DNA of 64,000 bases from Oscillospiraceae bacterium (GCA_021199355.1 JAJQIF010000009.1:175692-239691), one strand, 5' to 3'; counted from the stretch's first letter, positions 32,898-41,782 are shown. Program-made: numbers and translations. Notes: generated from the letters alone by a model not told the origin.

Positions 32898-34387
32898 TCT
32901 CTATGACCTCCTATCTGTTTGTTGCGCTCTCTTCCGGTGGCACCTTCTTCGAAGTTGGTGCCTTTGAGAATTGCATTCTTGCCGTATTTCTTCTTGATGT
33001 GGAGAACTGCCTCTTGAAGGCTGTGTTCTTTTTCAAAAGCCTCTTTTTCCTTTTCAGATTCCTGCTTGGATGAAAAGAAATCTATCTGCTCGTAACTATC
33101 CTCAGCAAAACTCTCACTCACCACATGATTTGCTGTGACGTTGATTCTTCTGATGAGAAGGCTTCTATCCACGATTCTATCATATAGAGAAAGAACGGCT
33201 TCGGTTATGAGCTTTGAAGATGACGTTTTCTTTTCGATGTTTGCAGTTCCGTGAGCATGCTTTGGAATCTTCCTGCCATAACGGTCGGTAGTTGTTTCTC
33301 CTTCATAGTTTGAATCAAATAAGCTTGTGGTATCGAATCCTATGGTGAGGACAATCTGGTCTGTTACAAGTCCTTTATCCACCAGATCCAGAACAAGAGC
33401 ATCAATCATTTCTCGTAATACTATTTTTGCTTTTGAGAAGTCATAAGGCGACTTAAGAACTTGTCCGGAACCGAGGCTGTTTGATTCCGGCTTGTATGCC
33501 TTGATATCTGCAATAGTACAAGGTTCCCATCCCCATGCGTGATCTATGAGCAACTCTGCATTTACACCGAAAAGGTCGTATAGGATATCTTCCCCAGTAT
33601 ATGTTCCTGCTTTTGCAACAGAGAATCTTGCAACATCACCCATGGTTGTCATTCCGTGAGATTCAAGCTTCTTTGCATAGCCCTTGCCAACACGCCAGAA
33701 GTCGGTTATAGGGGTATGATTCCAGAGCTTTTCACGATAGCTCATCTCGTCGAGTTCTGCGATTCTTACTCCGTCTTTATCTGCCGGAATATGCTTTGCC
33801 TCTATATCCATAGCTATTTTTGCAAGATACATATTTGTACCTATACCGGCAGTTGCGGTTATGCCTGTAGTTTTAAGAACATCTTGAATAATCCTCATTG
33901 CAAGCTCATGTGCTGAGCATTTATACATTCCGAGATATTCAGTCAAATCCATGAAGACCTCATCAATAGAGTAGACATGTATATCTTCGGACGAGATGTA
34001 TTTGAGATATATCTCATAGATCTTTGTGCTGTATTGGATATAGTAAGCCATCCTTGGAATTGCGGTTATATACGAAAGAGATAAGGATGGATTTGCCGAT
34101 AGTTCACTTGCAAGATAGGATTCACCGGAGAAGTTGTGCCCCGGAGCCCTATATCTTCTGCTTGCATTTACTTCACTGACTTTTTGAACTACTTCAAACA
34201 ATCTTGCTCTGCCCGGAATGCCATAAGCTTTAAGAGAAGGGGAGACTGCAAGGCATATTGTCTTCTCGGTTCTTGACTCATCTGCAACAACTAAGTTGGT
34301 ATTCAGAGGGTCAAGCCCACGCTCTACGCATTCAACCGAGGCGTAGAATGATTTTAAATCTATACACAGATATGTTCGGTTCTGCAT
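32894..34387 (-). CDS. Y-family DNA polymerase (UmuC/DinB type)
   Basis: A 497-residue translesion polymerase. The catalytic acidic residues are in CIDLKSFYASVE and YSIDEVFMDL; helix-hairpin-helix and little-finger regions follow. The long form with a charged C-terminal tail is the type commonly carried by Firmicutes plasmids and integrative elements together with a YolD-like gene, as here. It copies past DNA damage at the cost of mutations. Its promoter (TTGACA, 18 bases, TATAAT) lies at 34449-34420. No clear LexA box was found. Confidence 0.93.
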   Translation of the reverse strand: MQNRTYLCIDLKSFYASVECVERGLDPLNTNLVVADESRTEKTICLAVSPSLKAYGIPGRARLFEVVQKVSEVNASRRYRAPGHNFSGESYLASELSANPSLSLSYITAIPRMAYYIQYSTKIYEIYLKYISSEDIHVYSIDEVFMDLTEYLGMYKCSAHELAMRIIQDVLKTTGITATAGIGTNMYLAKIAMDIEAKHIPADKDGVRIAELDEMSYREKLWNHTPITDFWRVGKGYAKKLESHGMTTMGDVARFSVAKAGTYTGEDILYDLFGVNAELLIDHAWGWEPCTIADIKAYKPESNSLGSGQVLKSPYDFSKAKIVLREMIDALVLDLVDKGLVTDQIVLTIGFDTTSLFDSNYEGETTTDRYGRKIPKHAHGTANIEKKTSSSKLITEAVLSLYDRIVDRSLLIRRINVTANHVVSESFAEDSYEQIDFFSSKQESEKEKEAFEKEHSLQEAVLHIKKKYGKNAILKGTNFEEGATGRERNKQIGGHRE

Positions 34388-34419
34388 GGTGACACCTCCG
34401 TGATTAAGTCTATGAGGCT

Positions 34420-34449
34420 ATTATATAATTTTGGGTAGGGAATTGTCAA
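34420..34449 (-). promoter_or_regulatory. Promoter of the Y-family polymerase operon
   Basis: On the minus strand TTGACA (34449-34444) and TATAAT (34425-34420), 18-base spacing. Confidence 0.75.
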
Positions 34450-34674
34450 TGTGTAAAATCAGAATCACAACTTTTAAAGTCAGGGATGTATGATACAGAT
34501 AAAGATTAATGAATCGCAGTCAACCCTTAGAGAATTTTTATATATCACATTAGTTACTAATTGTTCTCTTTTTTATTTGGCAACATAAAAATGTTGAGCT
34601 TAGAAGTTTAACTATTGTGTTGAATTGGCAAATGTTAATCTATATATGTACACTTTACGAAAGAGGTTCAAAAC

Positions 34675-35025
34675 ATGAAAAAAATCTATCGCTTATTTCT
34701 ATTGCTTTGCATTGTCTGTCTTTTTGCTAGCTTGTTAACTGGATGTAGATCTTCTTTGTCGCTTATCGGTGCATGGACACCGGCGGGATGCGATTATGCC
34801 CCATATGGATACCCTGATTATTTGATACTTGAAAAAGATGGGTCATGTAATATCGAGGGAGGAACTGGAGTGTGGAGCGTGGATTCAGGGATTTTAACTA
34901 TTCGTGCTAGTAATGGTTTATACAGCGTTGTCTGCAGATACAATTATGAGATAAATGGTTCTGAACTGACATTGGTAGATGTAGACGACAACTCTGATGA
35001 TGCTGTAGTCTATGAAAGAAACTAG
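34675..35025 (+). CDS. Small lipoprotein, lipocalin-like
   Basis: A 116-residue protein with a signal peptide and lipobox LLTGC (Cys24). The mature part reads IGAWTPAG, LILEKDGSCNIEGGTGVWSV and YEINGSELTLVDVDD, the strand pattern of short lipocalin-like domains found in many Firmicutes lipoproteins. The ligand is unknown. GAAAGAGG precedes the ATG. It is on the plus strand, divergent from the polymerase gene, within the mobile element. Confidence 0.72.
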   Translation: MKKIYRLFLLLCIVCLFASLLTGCRSSLSLIGAWTPAGCDYAPYGYPDYLILEKDGSCNIEGGTGVWSVDSGILTIRASNGLYSVVCRYNYEINGSELTLVDVDDNSDDAVVYERN

Positions 35026-35182
35026 ACTCCCATGGGAATGTTTGATGTCTTTCGACTGCATGTTCTTCGTCAACAATTCGTTGCTGATGCCTTGAAAAAT
35101 CTGTCGGGAGGTTTTTGCAAAGACTATGTCGTCCTCCTTGTTCTTCAATGCCTTGGAAGAAGTAACCTCAGAGATCGCTTCC

Positions 35183-35310
35183 TTGAATTAGTCTGAATTA
35201 TGTTTGTAAAATTCAAATCACAGAACTCAAGATTGCAGTGTTACGATACGCATAGAGGGTAATGAGCGTACCTCAAAAATACATTACACGAAAGGTGATA
35301 ATAATGAAAA
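35183..35310 (+). repeat. Upstream-region repeat, copy 1
   Basis: About 128 bases reaching into the start codon of the 35304 gene, matching 37081-37210 at roughly four bases in five by eye. Shared words include AATTCAAATCACAGAA and GAAAGGTGAT. It contains the ribosome-binding site and presumably the promoter of the secreted-protein gene. Confidence 0.8.
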
Positions 35311-36626
35311 CAGGAAAAAAACTTTTAGCAATCGTTCTCACATTGGTACTATGCATTGGGATGATTTCCCAAACTACGGTGATGGTCAGTGCTGCATCCA
35401 CATTCACAAACAGCACAACATCTGCATTCTATTACTACACTCTGTCTAACGTAGGCACTGGCGGCTATCTCACCTACGGTAGCTCTGGGTTTACTGTTTC
35501 AAAGTCATGCACCAAGAACTCACAGAACTTTGCGTTTATGGGGAACTCCTCTAAAAAGATAATGTTGTGCGAATCGGACTCAGTCAAATATGTGGGAGCT
35601 TCTTCCATAAAAGAAGGCTCTAAGGTGACGAACTCCTCGGCAATCACGTATTGGGTGGTTCTGTCGGTTTCTGGTGGCGTAATTATCAAGCCTTATGCTA
35701 ACCAGAATTTAGCACTTACTGCAAGCAGCAGTGGCGTAACCCTTCAGAAATTCAGTTCAAAGAATAAGAACCAGATCTGGAATTTGAGTTATGTGAAGAC
35801 TACTTCGGACTCTGTGTCAATAAGTGGCAATCTCTCATCGACAACTATCGATTATGGAAATGCTCTGAGTATTTCTTCTGGCACAATTACCTCGTCTCTA
35901 ACTATCCTGTCGTCGATCAAAGTCTCAGTTCTAAATTCTTCAGGCAAAGAGGTCGCCTCGAAAACGATCACTCCCAGTAGTGGCAAGACTTATAGCTTAT
36001 CTTCCTGCGTGAATACTCTTTCAAGCCAGATCAAGAGCCTCGCAACAGGAACGTATACTATCAAAGTCACGGCTACTAATGCAAATAACAAGACAGCCAC
36101 CTGGTCGAAATCGTTCACTATCAAACTAACGACAGCTAAAATTAACGACTACATGCAGACGTACTACGATATCGCTTTGAAGAATTCTAAAAAATCTTCA
36201 TTCAGCGGTTACTGCGGTACCTGTGTCGCCTATCAGCTTAGTGCCTTGGGAATCACAACTAAAGTTATCAATCGTAATGGAAATGAGCTCTACGACTACT
36301 ACAAGAATCTATCGAAGACAACCGGCGGTTATAAGGTAACTGCATATGCAGCCTCTAAATATAACATCAAAACTTTGCTGACAAATTTAAACAACGAGGT
36401 TTCCTATACAGACAACTCTTACCTCATGTTAGGATTCCAGACTGGCAGCGACTCTGCTAATGGACAACAGTATGGTCATGCATTACTGATATACAGGATT
36501 GCAGATGGTTACGTTTACTACACAGAGAGCTTTGGGTCAACCAATACTCTTTGCAAAACAATAGCACAGTTCAGTTCATATTACAGTAGCATGAGTTACG
36601 AAGGTGCGATACTGTTCAGCAAGTAA
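35304..36626 (+). CDS. Secreted protein: beta-trefoil-like domain plus cysteine-peptidase-like domain
   Basis: A 440-residue protein with a signal peptide (MKTGKKLLAIVLTLVLCIGM, cleavage near VSAAS). Residues of about 40-165 look like a ricin-type beta-trefoil (YYYTLSNVGTGGYLTYG; ANQNLALTASSSGVTLQKF; NQIWNLSYV). A beta-sandwich linker of about 100 residues follows. The C-terminal 160 residues contain FSGYCGTCVAYQLSAL and QYGHALLIYRIADGYVYYTE, arranged like the Cys and His of papain/C39-type peptidases. I start at ATG 35304 with AAAGG upstream. It could be a secreted effector or wall enzyme carried by the element. Confidence 0.7.
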   Translation: MKTGKKLLAIVLTLVLCIGMISQTTVMVSAASTFTNSTTSAFYYYTLSNVGTGGYLTYGSSGFTVSKSCTKNSQNFAFMGNSSKKIMLCESDSVKYVGASSIKEGSKVTNSSAITYWVVLSVSGGVIIKPYANQNLALTASSSGVTLQKFSSKNKNQIWNLSYVKTTSDSVSISGNLSSTTIDYGNALSISSGTITSSLTILSSIKVSVLNSSGKEVASKTITPSSGKTYSLSSCVNTLSSQIKSLATGTYTIKVTATNANNKTATWSKSFTIKLTTAKINDYMQTYYDIALKNSKKSSFSGYCGTCVAYQLSALGITTKVINRNGNELYDYYKNLSKTTGGYKVTAYAASKYNIKTLLTNLNNEVSYTDNSYLMLGFQTGSDSANGQQYGHALLIYRIADGYVYYTESFGSTNTLCKTIAQFSSYYSSMSYEGAILFSK

Positions 36627-36710
36627 CAGATAATCTTAAATCGCCAGTATCATTTCAGGCGAAACGGCACTGAATGTGGAAGAGTCATGCTTGCGTGACA
36701 ATAACACTAT

Positions 36711-36742
36711 CGGAAATCCCTAACTTCGGTTGGGGATTTCCG
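36711..36742. terminator. Stem-loop after the secreted-protein gene
   Basis: CGGAAATCCC/GGGATTTCCG, a 10-base stem with a 12-base loop, no T run. It may be a terminator or an insertion-sequence end relic. The remaining bases of 36627-37203 hold the transposase remnant and the second upstream repeat. Confidence 0.5.
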
Positions 36743-36851
36743 ACAATCTCAACTAATCGAGTTTCATTTCAAGTAGTAAAATATCCCTTGTAATCAATCA
36801 AGAAATGTTTTTAATAAAATAAAGACTTCTGCTGGGAGGATACTCAAGTAG

Positions 36852-36998
36852 GAAATCTATTACGGCAAGGTTTACTATAGCTTTGAAAGTCTCAAGACGG
36901 CGATTCAGAAATACATAAAGTATCATAACGACGAACGAATCAAGGAGAAGCTGGGTTGGATGAGTCCTGTTGAGTACAGACTCAATCACGCTGCATAA
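36852..36998 (+). pseudogene. IS3-family transposase, C-terminal remnant
   Basis: A frame without a start codon reads YGKVYYSFESLKTAIQKYIK, YHNDERIKEKLGWMSPVEYR and stops after LNHAA. This is the characteristic end of the IS3/IS150 OrfB integrase (YNxxRI..KL.GMSPVEYR). Nothing of the catalytic DDE core remains upstream, so it is a decayed insertion sequence inside the larger element. Confidence 0.85.
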
Positions 36999-37080
36999 AT
37001 TACAAAAATAGCGCATCAGCTTAAGCTGCTATGCTACCATACAGGTCTAACTTTTGGAGGCACATCATGGGGTTGCTTTT

Positions 37081-37210
37081 TTGAATAAGTCTAAATTATG
37101 TGTGTGAAATTCAAATCACAGAATTCAAGATTGTAGTGTTATGATACACATAGAGGTTAATGAATCTTGACTTCAAAACAGTATTACATGAAAGGTGATT
37201 ATAATGAAAA
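37081..37210 (+). repeat. Upstream-region repeat, copy 2
   Basis: Matches 35183-35310; it precedes the lipoprotein gene at 37204, so two exported proteins share one type of control region. Confidence 0.8.
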
Positions 37211-37836
37211 TAAGGAATTTGAAAATAAAAAAGACAGTTGCGGTCTTCATGTGCATCATGCTTTTTACATTGTCCACTGGCTGTTCCGAATTGGAAGGAC
37301 TAAATATAGATACTTCCACATTTTTCTCAGATCCCGTTACACAGGTTATTGAGGCAGTCAATCTTTCTGAGTACTCGACCGCCAATGAGATTTACAATGA
37401 AAAAATTTCCGGGAATCTCGAACTTGAGAAAGAAGTGGAAAGTCAGCTGTCCGAGATTATTTCCGAGGCTATTGATAGCTACAACAATGGAGAAATAACG
37501 TACGATGACGTAGCAATAATTCTTGAAACTATTGAGTGTGCTGGTATCTATAACTACACATCACTTTTGAACTCGTATACAGAGCTTGAAAATTTGCAGG
37601 AATCAAAGAATTATTATGAAGAAGCTGTGTTGCTTGAAGGAGATGGTGAGTATCTTGAAGCCCACAACGTGTACTCTCAAGTGTCCTCTGATGATACTAA
37701 TTATGAATCTGCTCAGACAAAGAGCGAAGAGGTTCTTGAAACTTTGCTGGAAAAACTTATTGCAGAAGCGAATGAAGCAGTTGCTGATAGCAATTATGAA
37801 TATGCTTTGTATACCATGGATAGGTCTTGCAGATAG
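37204..37836 (+). CDS. Lipoprotein with helical body, probably truncated
   Basis: A 210-residue protein with a signal peptide and lipobox LSTGC (TLSTGCSELEG). The mature part is acidic and mostly helical, with TPR-like spacing (YEEAVLLEGDGEYLEAHNVY; EANEAVADSNYEYALYTMDR). It ends abruptly with SCR where the sequence turns into the 3' end of a phage gene in another frame. Its own C-terminus was therefore probably lost by fusion to the phage module. Start ATG 37204 has GAAAGGTGA upstream, within the repeated control region. Confidence 0.7.
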   Translation: MKIRNLKIKKTVAVFMCIMLFTLSTGCSELEGLNIDTSTFFSDPVTQVIEAVNLSEYSTANEIYNEKISGNLELEKEVESQLSEIISEAIDSYNNGEITYDDVAIILETIECAGIYNYTSLLNSYTELENLQESKNYYEEAVLLEGDGEYLEAHNVYSQVSSDDTNYESAQTKSEEVLETLLEKLIAEANEAVADSNYEYALYTMDRSCR

Positions 37837-37975
37837 TTGCACGGCTGATGAGTACGCGGCTGCGGCATCTGCAGGTCTCTCTATATATTCTCAGTCAAGT
37901 GGAAGTATCGTAATAGCGGCATATGGGGAAGTTCCTGATGTGGATATTCGCATAAGCATTATTCTTTTAGGATAG
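37829..37975 (+). pseudogene. 3' remnant of a phage tail-associated gene
   Basis: Without a start codon, the frame reads DSCTADEYAAAASAGLSIYS then SGSIVIAAYGEVPDVDIRIS and IILLG. The end resembles that of the next gene (SLTIVADGTLPTVDIPITIV), so this is the tail end of a related virion gene whose 5' part was deleted when the module joined the lipoprotein gene. Confidence 0.65.
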
Positions 37976-37988
37976 GGGAGGGATTAGA

Positions 37989-38480
37989 GTGATCGGAACA
38001 GTAAACTCACCCGGCGTATCCAAAAGACAATTAGAAGCCGTAGAGGCGATTGCAGAATCTGCAAAAACGACTGCCACGTCTGCATTAAGCACAGCAGGTT
38101 CAGCTAATACAACGGCAAGCAGTGCTTTGACCACTGCGAAGAGTGCTCAGACAACTGCAAATGAAACCAAGGAAACTGTCGAGTCTTTGGCTGAGTCACT
38201 GGAAGATAAAGCGAATCAGAGTGTTTCTGTCTCTGCAACATTATCCTCAGGTGGTTGGTCAAGCGGCTCACCCTATACACAGACAGTCTCGGTAGCAGGT
38301 CTTTCGGCTGACTCAAACGGCATGGTTGGTATTGCACAGGGAGCAACGGAATCTCAAAGAGTAGCGGCACAAAATGCATGTCTCTCGGTTGCATCTCAAG
38401 CGAAAGAAAGCCTGACAATAGTTGCAGATGGAACATTGCCGACAGTGGATATCCCCATAACCATCGTTATTATTGGATAG
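37989..38480 (+). CDS. Phage tail/fibre-associated protein
   Basis: A 163-residue protein, GTG start at 37989 with GGGAGGG at 6 bases. Residues of about 15-75 are Ala/Thr/Ser-rich heptad-like repeats (SALSTAGSANTTASSALTTA), expected for a trimeric fibre stalk. The C-terminal 80 residues form a compact domain (GLSADSNGMVGIAQGATESQ to TLPTVDIPITIVIIG) shared with the upstream remnant. It belongs to the distal-tail part of a prophage and is co-transcribed with the genes that follow. Confidence 0.7.
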   Translation: MIGTVNSPGVSKRQLEAVEAIAESAKTTATSALSTAGSANTTASSALTTAKSAQTTANETKETVESLAESLEDKANQSVSVSATLSSGGWSSGSPYTQTVSVAGLSADSNGMVGIAQGATESQRVAAQNACLSVASQAKESLTIVADGTLPTVDIPITIVIIG

Positions 38481-38496
38481 AGAAAGGAACATATAT

Positions 38497-39558
38497 ATGA
38501 GCATTATTTCAACGTTTCCTTCAGGAAACATATCTCTTCAGTCTGAGGGAAGTCTTTCTCTGAGTGCATCAAGTGTATCTTTGAGTATTTCTTCCTTATC
38601 CAAAACTGTGACCGCTACAAGAAGCGGTGACGGAGCTGTGAGTGCAGTAAGTAGTAAGACAAGCGTAGCAACGGTCAGCGTAAGCGGTACGACTATTACT
38701 ATAAAAGCAGTTGCTACTGGTACTGCGACAATAACTGTATCGGTAGCAGAAACATCAGATTACACGGCTCCTGCAAGTAAGACAATCTCTGTTACGGTAT
38801 CTTTGCCGAGTACCACTCTTGCGGACAATACGCCTGCAACAATTCAGGCGACCGCACAAGCCGGACAAGCTGAAAACTACTGGAGCGTAGGGGATATGAT
38901 AGGCATCTCACTGAGCGGAACCGTAGGACAACTTGATCTGAGCGATACCTACTATGCCTTCATAATAGGCTTTAATCACAACAGCAGTATTGAGGGTAGT
39001 AACACAATCCATTTCCAGTTTGGCAAGCTGAGCGATGGAACAGACATCGCATTTGCTGATAGTTTGAGACGTGAAGCATCAAGCGAGACATTGCATTTTC
39101 AGATGAATCTATCCAATACGAGTGTAGGCGGATGGGAAGCATGTGAGATGCGTTCTACAATTTGTCCTCAGTTTCTTTCGGCTATGCCGACTTCATGGCA
39201 GAATGTGATTGCAAGCTGTACAAAGTATACGGACAACAACGGCAATGTAAGTACGGCTGCAAGCAATGTCACTGCAACAACAGATAAAATATGGCTTTTG
39301 GCAGAGTATGAGGTATATGGAGAGTGTGTCAATGCAAATAGCGCAGAGCAGAACTATCAGGAGCAATACGAGTACTATGCTGATGGAAACAGCTTATCTA
39401 AGTGTCCGTATGACGATGTTTCAACAACAATCATATGGAGACTTCGTTCTCCATTTATCTATGCTAGTACTGTGTTTCTCTCTGCAGGAGCAAGTACTTC
39501 AGGTTCTCCACCTGCGAATTACTCGTTTGGTTTTGCACCGGGATTTATGGTCGGATAG
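38497..39558 (+). CDS. Phage tail protein with Ig-like and DUF6273-like domains
   Basis: The start is ATG 38497 (MSIISTFPSG) with GAAAGGAA upstream. Residues of about 30-115 form a BIG2/Ig-like domain (TSVATVSVSGTTITIKAVAT, GTATITVSV). From about residue 120 the protein has the pattern of DUF6273, often at the tip of tail fibres: VGDMIGISLSG, SWQNVIASCTKYTDN, IWLLAEYEVYGE, IIWRLRSPF. The combination is typical of receptor-binding or decoration proteins. 353 residues. Confidence 0.75.
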   Translation: MSIISTFPSGNISLQSEGSLSLSASSVSLSISSLSKTVTATRSGDGAVSAVSSKTSVATVSVSGTTITIKAVATGTATITVSVAETSDYTAPASKTISVTVSLPSTTLADNTPATIQATAQAGQAENYWSVGDMIGISLSGTVGQLDLSDTYYAFIIGFNHNSSIEGSNTIHFQFGKLSDGTDIAFADSLRREASSETLHFQMNLSNTSVGGWEACEMRSTICPQFLSAMPTSWQNVIASCTKYTDNNGNVSTAASNVTATTDKIWLLAEYEVYGECVNANSAEQNYQEQYEYYADGNSLSKCPYDDVSTTIIWRLRSPFIYASTVFLSAGASTSGSPPANYSFGFAPGFMVG

Positions 39559-39572
39559 TAAGGAGAGAAGAA

Positions 39573-39983
39573 ATGGAGTATATAACTCATCATAGATTCA
39601 AGGGAATAGGTCTTTGCGGAAAGAGATTGAATCTGCCCTATGCGACGAAAGTAACGTTAGAGGGAGATATTCTCAAGACAAAGGATGGAGAGCCTATCTG
39701 TTTTGTTACCAGTGAAAACTCTAAGCGACATTTTTCAAGGAATGATGATGGCTGTGGCATTGAAAGGGGAAAGCTCACTTATGCCATAGCCTTCGGAAAC
39801 AGAGTATGTTTTGAAAATGGCAGGCGGCAGAAATTCTCTGACAGTGAGATTCTGATGCTTGAGAGACACTACTCCGAGTGGCTACGAAAAGATGTGTCTG
39901 TTATTCTTTTTAACGACTCATTCTTTTCGGCGGACGTAGGGGAGCTAGAACAGCTAGCCGAGAGGCTAAAAATACACATCTGA
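39573..39983 (+). CDS. Small phage-module protein of unknown function
   Basis: A 136-residue protein, GAGAGAAG upstream of the ATG, 14 bases after the tail-protein gene. It contains RFKGIGLCGKRLNLPYATKV and ICFVTSENSKRHFSRNDDGC. I do not recognise the fold; position and size match small proteins found between tail-fibre and XkdX genes in Firmicutes prophages. Confidence 0.7.
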   Translation: MEYITHHRFKGIGLCGKRLNLPYATKVTLEGDILKTKDGEPICFVTSENSKRHFSRNDDGCGIERGKLTYAIAFGNRVCFENGRRQKFSDSEILMLERHYSEWLRKDVSVILFNDSFFSADVGELEQLAERLKIHI

Positions 39984-39996
39984 AGGAGAGATGACA

Positions 39997-40386
39997 ATGT
40001 ATGCAGTAATAAGTGAGGGTGCACTTGTTGCATTATGTGACAAGCCACGGTATGTAAAAATAAACGAAAACACAGGGCTCTATGTGAGAGCTGAAAAAGA
40101 GGATGCTATAGGCATCTCAGTCAACGGAAAGTTGTATAACCTTCCCGGTAGTTCTGTGATTGCAGGTGCACCTGAAGCTATAGTTCGAGACGGAGACGTT
40201 TCGGAGTATGTTTTCAGCAACCGAGCAAGGATAGAAGTAAATGCGGAATCTACAGAGACGGCGTTTGTTTCTGTAGAAAATGCGGTTTGCGAGTTGGATT
40301 CAAGTATACAGGACAGGCTTGCCGTTGTTGAAACGGCATTGTGTGAACTCGATACTTTAATAACCGGAGGTGAAGAAGATGAATGA
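39997..40386 (+). CDS. Small phage-module protein, tail region
   Basis: A 129-residue protein. I use ATG 39997 because GGAGAG lies 6 bases before it; the ATG at 39991 would abut the ribosome-binding site. Residues 1-75 are beta-rich (YAVISEGALVALCDKPRYVK), and the end has two similar helical repeats (SVENAVCELDSSIQDRLAVV; ETALCELDTLI). It overlaps the xkdX-like gene by 8 bases. Function unknown; probably a tail-assembly accessory. Confidence 0.65.
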   Translation: MYAVISEGALVALCDKPRYVKINENTGLYVRAEKEDAIGISVNGKLYNLPGSSVIAGAPEAIVRDGDVSEYVFSNRARIEVNAESTETAFVSVENAVCELDSSIQDRLAVVETALCELDTLITGGEEDE

Positions 40387-40549
40387 AATATGGGCTAACA
40401 GGTTAGCGGCAGGAACACAACTATGGAGTGATGTTCCGTTTACTCGTAAGAGCGGAGTAAAGACTGTTCTCAAAAGCTTTGTTGCTTCCGGAGTCATATC
40501 TTCGGAAGAATACGAAAGCATAACCGGAGAGGAATACGAAGCACTTTAA
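40379..40549 (+). CDS. XkdX-family phage protein
   Basis: A 56-residue protein, MNEIWANRLAAGTQLWSDVP through SGVISSEEYESITGEEYEAL. The pattern of a tryptophan near the start and an end of G-x-I-(S/T)-x-EEY-E-x-ITG-x-x-Y is that of XkdX, a small protein encoded next to tail fibre genes in PBSX-like phages. GGAGGTGAAG supplies the ribosome-binding site, inside the previous gene. Confidence 0.82.
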   Translation: MNEIWANRLAAGTQLWSDVPFTRKSGVKTVLKSFVASGVISSEEYESITGEEYEAL

Positions 40550-40575
40550 GGACTGCACAAACCCAGTCCTTTTTT
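40548..40575 (+). terminator. Terminator after the tail genes
   Basis: AAGGACTG/CAGTCCTT with an 8-base loop and TTTT. It separates tail genes from the lysis genes. Confidence 0.85.
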
Positions 40576-40608
40576 ATGCCCTTTCGCAGGGTGAGAAAGG
40601 AGAATATT

Positions 40609-41025
40609 ATGGACAAGATTGCAGACCTCGTAACCGGCGAGGCAATTCTTCAGTGGCTCATCATCTTTTTACTCTTAGCCTACTTTATTTACAAAGAGTA
40701 CCCGGAGTTTAAGAGGCGTATTACCGGCGGGACGAAGAAGGAGATTGAGAAGGAAGATGCCATCGAACGTCTTTCCAAAGTGGAGCAGAGGCTTGATGAT
40801 ATTGACCGAAAACTTGAGAGTGATTTCAGAAGCCTTGAGCTTCTCCAAGAATGCGAGAGCGAAGACAAAGAGTTGATGAACGAATCTCTCACTGAGCGAG
40901 AAATAATCATCAGGGCTTTGCTTGCCATTATCGACGGCTTGCATCAGTTAGGGGCAAACGGTCCTACCACAGCGGCACATGAAGAGCTGACAACTTATCT
41001 GTCGAAGCAAGCACACAAGCTTTAG
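40609..41025 (+). CDS. Phage membrane protein with coiled coil, holin-region
   Basis: The start is ATG 40609 (AAAGGAG upstream). The 138-residue protein has one membrane helix (ILQWLIIFLLLAYFIYKEYP) and then a long charged helix with heptads (EDAIERLSKVEQRLDDIDRK). This resembles the small hemolysin XhlA-type or spanin-like proteins of phage lysis cassettes. It is first in a set of holin-like genes before the endolysin. Confidence 0.7.
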   Translation: MDKIADLVTGEAILQWLIIFLLLAYFIYKEYPEFKRRITGGTKKEIEKEDAIERLSKVEQRLDDIDRKLESDFRSLELLQECESEDKELMNESLTEREIIIRALLAIIDGLHQLGANGPTTAAHEELTTYLSKQAHKL

Positions 41026-41037
41026 GGAGGATAGGTT

Positions 41038-41463
41038 ATGCTCAAGCAGAGGCGCACATTGGCATATTACAACCGTCAGCTTAGTAAAGCTCGCAAGAAG
41101 AAAAAGATTTATGACAAGAAGCTTGAAATCCGTAAGATAAAACGCTCTATGCACACATGCACTTTATGCGGCGTATGGAAGAAGCCAACCACAACAAAGA
41201 TAGTCATGGCGTACATCTTCATCAACTGCACAGTGGTCGAAATCTACTCGATGGTTATTATGTGGAAGCTTCAAAACATCGATGCGCTCTATGCCCTTAT
41301 TACTGCGGTGATTACGGAATCCATCTCATTCGCTGTGTACTGCTGCAAGTCTTACAACGAAACCAAACAGGAAGAAATAATCAAGCTGGAGAGGGACAAG
41401 ATGGATTCTGCTCCGGCTGTGTTTTTAGAGGAATCAGGTGATTCCGAGGAGGTATTTGGATGA
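41038..41463 (+). CDS. Phage-module membrane protein
   Basis: A 141-residue protein with a very basic N-terminus (LKQRRTLAYYNRQLSKARKK), a CTLC motif and two hydrophobic segments (IVMAYIFINCTVVEIYSMVI; ALITAVITESISFAVYCC). Its stop overlaps the next gene by 4 bases. It stands among lysis genes; I do not recognise the family. Confidence 0.65.
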   Translation: MLKQRRTLAYYNRQLSKARKKKKIYDKKLEIRKIKRSMHTCTLCGVWKKPTTTKIVMAYIFINCTVVEIYSMVIMWKLQNIDALYALITAVITESISFAVYCCKSYNETKQEEIIKLERDKMDSAPAVFLEESGDSEEVFG

Positions 41464-41765
41464 TAACATATCAGGTATTTTTGATGGGACTTCTCGTCTC
41501 ATCTACAGTAACGGGTCTTGTTACAGAGGCGATAAAGAACATACTCGGTGAGTGCGGCAAATCCTACAAGGGCAATCTGCTTGCAGGGATTGTCGCACTT
41601 TTTGTATCCGGCGGTCTTGCCGTTGGGTACACGGTGTTGATAGGAATCGCATGGACAAAGCAGGTTGTAGTCATTGCAGTGGCTCTTGTTTTGTGCTCTT
41701 GGTTATGCTCGATGCTGGGGTATGACAAAGTAGTTCAGGCAATCAGTCAGTTTAAGCAGAATTAA
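41460..41765 (+). CDS. Holin-like protein
   Basis: A 101-residue protein with three hydrophobic segments (FLMGLLVSSTVTGLVTEAIK; LLAGIVALFVSGGLAVGYTV; VVVIAVALVLCSWLCSML), the size and arrangement of a phage holin. It overlaps the previous gene (ATGA) and precedes the endolysin by 17 bases, the normal holin-endolysin order. Confidence 0.75.
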   Translation: MITYQVFLMGLLVSSTVTGLVTEAIKNILGECGKSYKGNLLAGIVALFVSGGLAVGYTVLIGIAWTKQVVVIAVALVLCSWLCSMLGYDKVVQAISQFKQN

Positions 41766-41782
41766 GAAAGGGGCATTTTGCT

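Noticed and set aside
34918..35148. Minus-strand frame of 76 codons overlapping the small lipoprotein gene
   Set aside because: It runs through the 3' half of a gene with a signal peptide and lipobox. Its first part (KNKEDDIVFAKTSRQIFQGI) could be a decayed transposon remnant, but I could not place it in a family.
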